Shown here piece by piece: positions 45,023 to 50,472 of a DNA stretch of 50,472 nucleotides. Both the position numbers and the translations under genes were made by a program. The notes below the pieces were generated by a model. It had not been told where the DNA came from, searched no databases, and saw only the letters and a list, made by a program, of their open reading frames with translations. Each line of letters begins with the position of its first letter. The stretch's first letter is position 1. Source of the DNA: Candidatus Methanovorans sp. (lineage in GTDB: Archaea; Halobacteriota; Methanosarcinia; Methanosarcinales; Methanosarcinaceae); NCBI GenBank assembly GCA_020793565.1, contig DQIP01000231.1, positions 1-50,472 on the forward strand. The letters run 5' to 3'.

Positions 45023-46252
45023 TTGAATCAGATTGAAGCACTCAAATTATATGAAAACAGCGTCAAGATATTGAAAAATAACCAGCATGAAAATGGAGGT
45101 TTTTACGCAAGTCCTCCGGGTACAAGATATCCTTTTATTTATCCAAGGGATCACTCGATCGATATTCTGGGTGCAATTGCCGGAGGACTCATGGATGAAG
45201 CTAAGAAAGGACTGGACTTTATGCTCCATGCCCAAAAACCTTCAGGTGAGTTCTCGCAGCGGTATGATGTTGACGGGAATGATGCCAGTTATAAGGATCT
45301 GCAGATCGATGGTAATGGTTTGGTCATTTTTGCGCTTGGAAAGTATTTCGAAGCGACAGGTGGCTCATTTTTTGAAGAGATGGCGGATAAGGAGTTTGTG
45401 CTGAAACACTGGGACACAATAGAAAAGGCTGTTGAGTTTATACTTATAAATAAGAATGAAGAGGTTGACCTAATACACACTGTAAATAGCATCCATGAGT
45501 ATCCTGCATACGAACACGGATTTGAGATATATGCGAATTCAGCATGTTGTGCCGGAATTTTTGCTGCTGTTAAGATGGGACATGCTATTGATAAAGATGT
45601 GTCCAAATGGGAATCTGAAGCCGATACGATAAAAAATGCTATACTGACACGCATGTACAGCCCCAGAAGACGGTCTTTCATTAAATGCATTCGGGTAAAG
45701 GATAAAAGCAGCAACCCGATCGGATATGATGCTTTTGCCTCTGCTGTGATCGATGTTGATGCTGTGGAATATTCTCCTGCGTATTTTGGACTGATCAATG
45801 AACATGATGTTAAGAACCTGGCTACTGTCAAGAGGATACATGAACAACTCTGGGATAAGGAGATCGGTGGATTGAACCGTTATCCTGAACTGTGGGGCCG
45901 GAACAATGGCGGGTATGGTCCGTGGTGCCATTTTACGTGCCAGCTCGCAAACCACTATATTACAGTTGATAATCAGGATATGGCAGAGATGTATCTTGGC
46001 TGGGTGGTTGACATGGCACACAATTACCTGCTTCCGGAACACATTTCGACGATTGAGAGATTCGAGATGTGGCTGGAAGATTATAGCAACGCAAAGATAC
46101 TCAGGGACAGTAAATTGACGATGATCGAAAATACCCGCAACCATCCGAAATGGAAGGACGGCCTGGCATACGTGACAATTCCGCTCATCTGGCCGCATGC
46201 GGAATATATGAGAGCATATGTCAATTATATGGATAAGTTCCAATCGCAATAA
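45023..46252 (+). CDS. GH15-like glucoamylase/glucodextranase-type protein
   Basis: A 409-aa (alpha/alpha)6-barrel protein resembling glycoside hydrolase family 15 and related glucosidases. The blocks GTRYPFIYPRDHSIDILGAIAGG (substrate-site YPRD), GEFSQRYDVDGNDASYKDLQIDGNGLVIFAL and GLNRYPELWGRNNGGYGPWCHFTCQLANHY match that fold, with a probable catalytic acid near IDGNG. There is no signal peptide, so it acts inside the cell, perhaps on glycogen or a glucosylated compatible solute. TTG at 45023 is the likely start: AAGGAGTG sits 6 bases upstream, and the track start at 44984 lies inside the preceding gene. Confidence 0.75.
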   Translation: MNQIEALKLYENSVKILKNNQHENGGFYASPPGTRYPFIYPRDHSIDILGAIAGGLMDEAKKGLDFMLHAQKPSGEFSQRYDVDGNDASYKDLQIDGNGLVIFALGKYFEATGGSFFEEMADKEFVLKHWDTIEKAVEFILINKNEEVDLIHTVNSIHEYPAYEHGFEIYANSACCAGIFAAVKMGHAIDKDVSKWESEADTIKNAILTRMYSPRRRSFIKCIRVKDKSSNPIGYDAFASAVIDVDAVEYSPAYFGLINEHDVKNLATVKRIHEQLWDKEIGGLNRYPELWGRNNGGYGPWCHFTCQLANHYITVDNQDMAEMYLGWVVDMAHNYLLPEHISTIERFEMWLEDYSNAKILRDSKLTMIENTRNHPKWKDGLAYVTIPLIWPHAEYMRAYVNYMDKFQSQ

Positions 46253-46277
46253 AGAGATACAGTAATAGAAAAAGATG

Positions 46278-46298
46278 ATGCACGCAAAATGCGTGCAT
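46278..46298. terminator. Bidirectional hairpin between convergent genes
   Basis: ATGCACGCA-AAA-TGCGTGCAT is a perfect 9-bp stem with a 3-base loop in the 58-bp gap between the convergent glucosidase and trpB2 genes. It probably ends both transcripts. Confidence 0.65.
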
Positions 46299-46310
46299 TG
46301 GATATATTAT

Positions 46311-47615
46311 TTATTCGTTACTCAGTTCTTTGTTGAAGTACTTGTCATACGATGCCATGTCAAAGTGTCCATGACCGCTCAGGCCAAAGAGAATTGTCTT
46401 TTCTTCCCCTGTTTGTTTGCATTTGAGTGCATATTCGATCGTGGATTTTATGGCATGTGCTGATTCAGGTGCAGGCACTATTCCTTCACTTCTTGCAAAG
46501 GTTACTGCTGCATCAAATACTTCTATCTGGTGATATGATTCAGCACTGATGAATCCGTCAGCATAGAGGTTACTGATTATTGGTGATTCACCGTGATACC
46601 TGAGTCCTCCTGCATGTATTGCCGGTGGGATAAATGAATGTCCGAGTGTGTACATTTTAAGCAGTGGTGTCATTTCTGCGGTGTCACCAAAGTCATATTC
46701 GAATTTACCTTTTGTAAGTGTAGGGCATGCTGATGGCTCGACTGCTATTATTTCCGCATTGTGTTTCCCATCGATTTTATCTTTTATGTATGGGAAACTC
46801 AATCCTGCAAGGTTACTTCCGCCGCCGCAGCAGCCAATGACCACATCAGGATATTCATTAACTTTTTCAAGTTGCAACTGTGCTTCAAGACCTATGACCG
46901 TCTGGTGCATCATAACATGGTTCAGTACACTACCAAGTGAGTATTTTGTGTTTTCATTGAGTGCAGCATCCTCGATCGCTTCACTGATCGCAATTCCAAG
47001 ACTTCCGGATGTGTCAGGGAACTCTTCACGGATCTTTCTTCCAAACTGGGTATCGGGACTTGGTGATGGTACTACTGTCGCACCCCACAGGTTGATGAGT
47101 GATTTGCGGTATGGTTTCTGCTCAAAACTTGAACGTACCATGTAGACCTTACACTCCATGTCAAAGTAGTTACATGCAAGTGAAAGTGCGCTTCCCCACT
47201 GTCCTGCACCTGTTTCGGTGGTGATCCTCTCAACACCTTCTTTCATGTTATAGTATGCCTGTGCAATGGATGTGTTTGGCTTGTGGCTGCCAGCCGGGCT
47301 TACACCTTCATGTTTATAATATATCTTTGCCGGTGTGCCGAGTATCTTTTCAAGCCTGTGTGCCCGATAGACAGGTGAGGGTCTCCATAACCTGTAGATG
47401 TCCCTTATCTCATCAGGGATGTCAATGTAACGCTCAGAGGACATTTCCTGTTCGATCAATGCCTGCGGGAAAAGAGGTGCCAGTTCATCGGGACTGATCG
47501 GCTCATTGGTAGCAGGATTTAGTGGCGGTTCAAGCGGCGTTGGCAGGTCCGCTACTATATTGTACCATTTTTTTGGCATTTCATTTTCATCAAGTATGAT
47601 CTTTGTGGATTCCAT
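46311..47615 (-). CDS. trpB2: Tryptophan synthase beta chain-like protein, type 2
   Basis: A 434-aa PLP enzyme. The PLP lysine lies in [14 protein letters not shown] (about residue 113), the catalytic block [16 protein letters not shown] and the phosphate-binding [10 protein letters not shown] are intact, and the N-terminal extension (WYNIVADLP, then [10 protein letters not shown]) marks the TrpB2 class. TrpB2 converts indole and serine, or phosphoserine in some archaea, to tryptophan. No trpA or other trp genes are adjacent, as is common for this class, so it may act in indole salvage. It is read leftward, convergent with the glucosidase operon. Confidence 0.93.
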   Translation of the reverse strand: MESTKIILDENEMPKKWYNIVADLPTPLEPPLNPATNEPISPDELAPLFPQALIEQEMSSERYIDIPDEIRDIYRLWRPSPVYRAHRLEKILGTPAKIYYKHEGVSPAGSHKPNTSIAQAYYNMKEGVERITTETGAGQWGSALSLACNYFDMECKVYMVRSSFEQKPYRKSLINLWGATVVPSPSPDTQFGRKIREEFPDTSGSLGIAISEAIEDAALNENTKYSLGSVLNHVMMHQTVIGLEAQLQLEKVNEYPDVVIGCCGGGSNLAGLSFPYIKDKIDGKHNAEIIAVEPSACPTLTKGKFEYDFGDTAEMTPLLKMYTLGHSFIPPAIHAGGLRYHGESPIISNLYADGFISAESYHQIEVFDAAVTFARSEGIVPAPESAHAIKSTIEYALKCKQTGEEKTILFGLSGHGHFDMASYDKYFNKELSNE

Positions 47616-48048
47616 TTCTCAAGCCTCTTTATTGTGAATAGAATTAAAATATACTATTTGCTCAATTTAATCTTATAAAGCCTTTTTCTTTGGATATGCT
47701 TTTAGGTAAAAGTCGGATTATATATCTCTCTACACATGAGATTTTTCACACAAAACCGTGAATGCCAAAACTATATCTTTTATGAGTCATATAATAATGT
47801 TTACTTATTTGGGTGTTGATTAAATTGTTGAGATGTTTATTGACGGACAAGATTAAAAATCGCAAAGATGAGATGTCATATACAGGCCTTGGACTTAAGT
47901 CCGGGGTATAGTGACTGCAGAGGAGGGGGAATTTTTGCTCGGTTAAATTATTATCAATCCAAAACAATTTCTTCAAATCCAAAAATTAAGCGCATGAATC
48001 ATTTAAATTGCAATATTATTTAATCTGTTAATTTATAGGTATTATAAT
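47616..48048. other. AT-rich intergenic region upstream of trpB2
   Basis: A 433-bp spacer between divergent genes. It contains the trpB2 promoter and probably that of the 48049 gene. CTTGGACTTAAGTCCGGGG at about 47888 contains the palindrome GGACTTAAGTCC. No gene is seen; the 78-aa minus ORF at 47746-47982 has no coding character. Confidence 0.4.
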
Positions 48049-48849
48049 ATGGAAGTTTTAGAAATAATTACTTATTTAGGTGGCTGGGCCGTATTAACAG
48101 TAGGTATCTCAGTATTTGTGGGAAAATTTTTTGCAGAAAGAATGGCTGATAAATTGAAAATTAAATGGAGTGGAGAACAAGAGGAAAAATTAGAACAATT
48201 ACGTGCTGAAATTACTCGTGAACACTCTATTTTTACAGCAATTTTAAATTCATATTCATCCAGTCATCAATTTTCCCAATCAGACAGAATTAAAGCTGTT
48301 CAAACACTGTGGGACAATATATTAAAAACAAGGAATTTAGGAAGTTTTCCCTCATTCTTTTTTGATGTATTATTAGAAAGCGAATACAATACAATTGATA
48401 AAAAGAATCCGGTTATGATTAAACTCAATTCTCTTTCATTTGAGAAAATCGTTGAAGAAATAGGCCCGATTATTGAAAGTGTTGAAAATTTCAGGCCATT
48501 TCTGGGGGAGCATCTTTGGAGTTTATTTAAAATATACACAATTTTAGTTAGTCGCGTTTCAATTTTATTGATAGAAGGAAGAAAAAATAATGATATTAAA
48601 TCTTGGCATAAAGATGAGTATATTCAATCCATTCTTAATGAAATTTTTGATGAAAAAGAAATGCATTCCATTACTTCGGGAATAATGGGTTCTTTCAAAG
48701 TAGCAACAGAATTATTAGAACAAAAAATATTATTTGAAATTTTAAAAATAATCTCTGGAGAATTAGCTGCTGAAAGCAATTTATCAAAAGCAAAAAAGTT
48801 ACAGGAATTAATTGGACAAGAGAAAAATTACAACAATTTGACAAAATAA
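48049..48849 (+). CDS. Hypothetical protein with N-terminal membrane helix and coiled coil
   Basis: A 266-aa protein with no family I can name. Residues 10-27 form a membrane helix (WAVLTVGISVFVGKFFAE), followed by a charged coiled coil (IKWSGEQEEKLEQLRAEITREHSIF) and a helical cytoplasmic domain. This layout is common in small hypothetical proteins near defence or mobile loci, with the helical domain resembling sensor or effector partners. The gene is strongly AT-rich (many AAA/AAT/TTA codons) compared with trpB2, which suggests acquisition by transfer. No Shine-Dalgarno is evident. Confidence 0.65.
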   Translation: MEVLEIITYLGGWAVLTVGISVFVGKFFAERMADKLKIKWSGEQEEKLEQLRAEITREHSIFTAILNSYSSSHQFSQSDRIKAVQTLWDNILKTRNLGSFPSFFFDVLLESEYNTIDKKNPVMIKLNSLSFEKIVEEIGPIIESVENFRPFLGEHLWSLFKIYTILVSRVSILLIEGRKNNDIKSWHKDEYIQSILNEIFDEKEMHSITSGIMGSFKVATELLEQKILFEILKIISGELAAESNLSKAKKLQELIGQEKNYNNLTK

Positions 48850-49181
48850 TTTTAATTGTATTAGCATTATATTTATGCGTTCAATTTCTGCCCTCCTTTA
48901 AATCACAATCTTGCACCTTAATTAAAATAATAAGACTGTGTAAACCGGCATTAATGTAAAAAACATGAGCATCAACTGGGATGCCTCGGATTTTGCGAAG
49001 CAATCCGAGGTCGTTGACTCATGCTCGTTCTTGCGCATCCGTTGAAATATTTTGAACCAGAAAAACAATTTTGTATAAAACAATAAGAGGAGGAAGTGGA
49101 TTTGTATCTGATTATTGAGATTAGATAGATAGGTATATACGTAATATCTAATAATACGTTAAGCTAACACAGAGGGATGAT
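48850..49181. other. Intergenic region before the TIGR04255 cluster
   Basis: 332 bp with no gene. It contains the long hairpin at 48967-49026, and AT-rich stretches near 49133-49156 that may hold the promoter of the following cluster. Confidence 0.4.
48967..49026. other. Long nested hairpin, possible structured RNA or terminator
   Basis: An inner stem CCTCGGATT/AATCCGAGG (48984-48992 and 49002-49010) is enclosed by TCAAC/GTTGA and GAGCA/TGCTC arms. The 60-bp structure is by far the strongest fold in this AT-rich region. It may be the terminator of the 48049 gene, a small RNA or a transposon relic. Confidence 0.55.
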
Positions 49182-49895
49182 ATGCCAGACAATTTTTTAA
49201 AGCAAGTAATATTAAGGTTGGACTTTCTAAGTGAAATAGACCGTTCTCAGCAGGTATTGGAGGACATAACGAAAGATGTTTCAGATATTCTTCCAGAGTT
49301 CGAAACTCGAGATATAGTATCTGTAGAAATGACTATTGATCAAGCTCAAAAAACCACAAAGGAAAGGCGGTATAAATCATTTTCATTTCGCAATAATACC
49401 ACAAATAACTCATTGGTTTTGGAACCAAGTGCAATTATTTTTGACCTCAAGGAATATAATAATTATGAAGAGTTCAAAAGGCTTGTACAAAAAGTAATTC
49501 AAAATTTGGGAGAGCAGACCCAATCTATAAAAGTATCGAAGATAGGACTTCGTTATATAAATCAGATAATTATTAAAGAAGGGAGTCCATTTGATTGGAC
49601 TAATCTTATTAAGGAACCACTTATTTGTAGTCTTAATTTCATCGAAAATCGAAGTGAACTATCAAGGTCTGTTGGGGTCATAGAATTAAATAAATCTGAT
49701 TATCATGTCCGATTCCAGTATGGGTGGTTTAATAGCGAGTATCCAAATCCAATAGCAAAGAAGGAATTTGTACTCGATTATGATTGTTATTCAGATGATG
49801 AAATTGACATTTCGTCCATCATTAGTCAAATTCGTATACTCCATGATGAAATTAAAAACTTATATGAGCAGAGCACTTATACAGAGAACTTATAA
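49182..49895 (+). CDS. TIGR04255 family protein
   Basis: A 237-aa protein matching the TIGR04255 family by its start (FLKQVILRLDFLSEI), the central FSFRNNTTNNSLVLEPSAIIFDLKEYNNYEEFKRLV, KIGLRYINQI and the end SIISQIRILHDEIKNLYEQ. The family is widespread, patchy and without known biochemical function, and often lies in accessory regions. It is followed by a 55-aa gene and a third gene, all co-directional and tightly packed, which is a recurrent arrangement in my experience of this family. It is AT-rich relative to the core genes. Confidence 0.8.
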   Translation: MPDNFLKQVILRLDFLSEIDRSQQVLEDITKDVSDILPEFETRDIVSVEMTIDQAQKTTKERRYKSFSFRNNTTNNSLVLEPSAIIFDLKEYNNYEEFKRLVQKVIQNLGEQTQSIKVSKIGLRYINQIIIKEGSPFDWTNLIKEPLICSLNFIENRSELSRSVGVIELNKSDYHVRFQYGWFNSEYPNPIAKKEFVLDYDCYSDDEIDISSIISQIRILHDEIKNLYEQSTYTENL

Positions 49896-49915
49896 GAATA
49901 TTGGAGATGAAAAGA

Positions 49916-50083
49916 ATGTCTTATAACAAAATCGGTGATTACTTTGGCGAGGCAAGAACGTTTGCACCAATGACCAAAAAAAAAGAAGAGGCGTATCCTT
50001 TCAATATAGATATTGATTTTGAAAAATATGAGAGGACGAAAGTAAAAAGAACGGTTTTGGGATATGCCTCTAAGCAAGATTGA
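49916..50083 (+). CDS. Small partner protein of the TIGR04255 cluster
   Basis: A 55-aa polar protein: MSYNKIGDYFGEARTFAPMT, then basic and acidic stretches, ending GYASKQD. GGAG ends 9 bases before the ATG at 49916, which is better placed than the earlier in-frame ATG at 49907. It overlaps the next gene by about 20 bp. No family is recognised; its size and position suggest an antitoxin-like or adaptor role, which is inference. Confidence 0.55.
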   Translation: MSYNKIGDYFGEARTFAPMTKKKEEAYPFNIDIDFEKYERTKVKRTVLGYASKQD

Positions 50084-50472
50084 TTTAATGTACGTTACGC
50101 ATACTTCGAAACGAATCTGCCAAGGAGATATACTTCGAGATATAGATGCTATTGATTGGGATGTGGAATATAAAATTACTAAGATAACTCTGCCGTATGC
50201 CATCGTAATGACTCAAGATTGCGATCTTGAATGGGATTCAACAACAGGTCGGAACCAGCCGCTGAAAAACATGATAAATATCTACAAAACGTTTTGGTAT
50301 GCCCTGCTTACAATGCAGAAACATTCAAGAAAGGTGATCACTTGAAAGGTGAACCCAATGAATTGGAAGGTGAACCCAATGAATTGAAAATGAACACATG
50401 GGGTGGCAAAGATTATAATAAGATAAAACAACAAAACAATGCAAGATTCCATTATTTAGAACAAAATGAAGC
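50064..50472 (+). pseudogene. Third gene of the TIGR04255 cluster, frameshifted and cut by the window end
   Basis: The frame from 50064 gives RICQGDILRDIDAIDWDVEY and LPYAIVMTQDCDLEWD, then breaks. From about 50271 the sense continues in another frame as DKYLQNVLVCPAYNAETFKK and GDHLKGEPNELEGEPNELK, open to the window edge. One missing A in the AAAAA run at 50265-50269 explains this. A sequencing error is as likely as a true mutation. TQDCDLEW with downstream CPAYNAE looks like a conserved core, but I cannot name the family. A 21-bp direct repeat (50346-50386) encodes the doubled GEPNELE. Confidence 0.55.

Noticed and set aside
1-50472. Search for tRNA and rRNA genes
   Set aside because: No cloverleaf-like GGTTCGANNC plus acceptor pairing and no rRNA core sequence were noticed by eye; a tRNAscan-SE run would be needed to exclude one.

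Overview
The window looks like chromosomal DNA from a euryarchaeon of the Methanosarcinales / ANME-2 type. Support comes from a methanogenesis-marker-9 operon, an F420-dependent NADP reductase, an archaeal GatE, a RIO2 kinase, an archaeal topoisomerase I with C-terminal zinc ribbon and helix-hairpin-helix, a mannosyl-3-phosphoglycerate phosphatase, a TrpB2-type tryptophan synthase beta chain and archaeal TATA boxes, mixed with bacterial-like genes (UvrA, histidine kinases, glutamate dehydrogenase). No mcr genes, rRNA or tRNA are visible, so the lineage is inferred and not proven.

Layout. 1-550: remnant of a group II intron 3' end (domains V/VI) and a degenerate interspersed repeat. 551-2110: argC and a tail-anchored hypothetical. 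2255-2676: broken IS630-type transposase. 3306-5519: three-gene cassette of unknown function built around a DUF2589 protein. 6002-6670: PHP phosphoesterase. 7123-11066: frameshifted archaeoflavoprotein and the operon for marker protein 9, a CitG-like protein and a DUF447 protein. 11372-13095: MscS channel and MPG phosphatase. 13535-16599: two-component signalling triad. 17464-22547: uvrA, npdG and gdhA. 22877-26606: four different transposase remnants or elements side by side. 26696-30788: tightly coupled DNA-repair operon (radical SAM, TIGR03915-like, MutS-like). 31026-35808: CNNM-type transporter, a DUF1670 pair and rio2. 36553-44045: beta-CASP nuclease, topA, argG and gatE. 44490-47615: unknown protein, GH15-like glucosidase and trpB2. 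48049-50472: AT-rich end with a TIGR04255 gene cluster cut by the window edge.

The most striking feature is non-coding. A 62-bp unit containing two imperfect hairpins recurs at about a dozen intergenic sites in both orientations, as single copies or tandems with a 62-63 bp period. Paired substitutions in both stems preserve pairing. Two places in the window give natural empty-site comparisons showing that the unit is gained as a discrete block: a local 161-bp duplication, and two copies of a longer MITE-like repeat. In one case the unit supplies the last codons and stop of gatE. Two further MITE families are present, one carrying a nested element with an 8-bp target duplication. For previously undescribed protein systems the best candidates are the DUF2589 cassette, the TIGR04255 cluster at the right edge and the radical SAM / TIGR03915 / MutS operon.

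All calls come from reading sequence and translations; family names rest on recognised motifs, without database searches.
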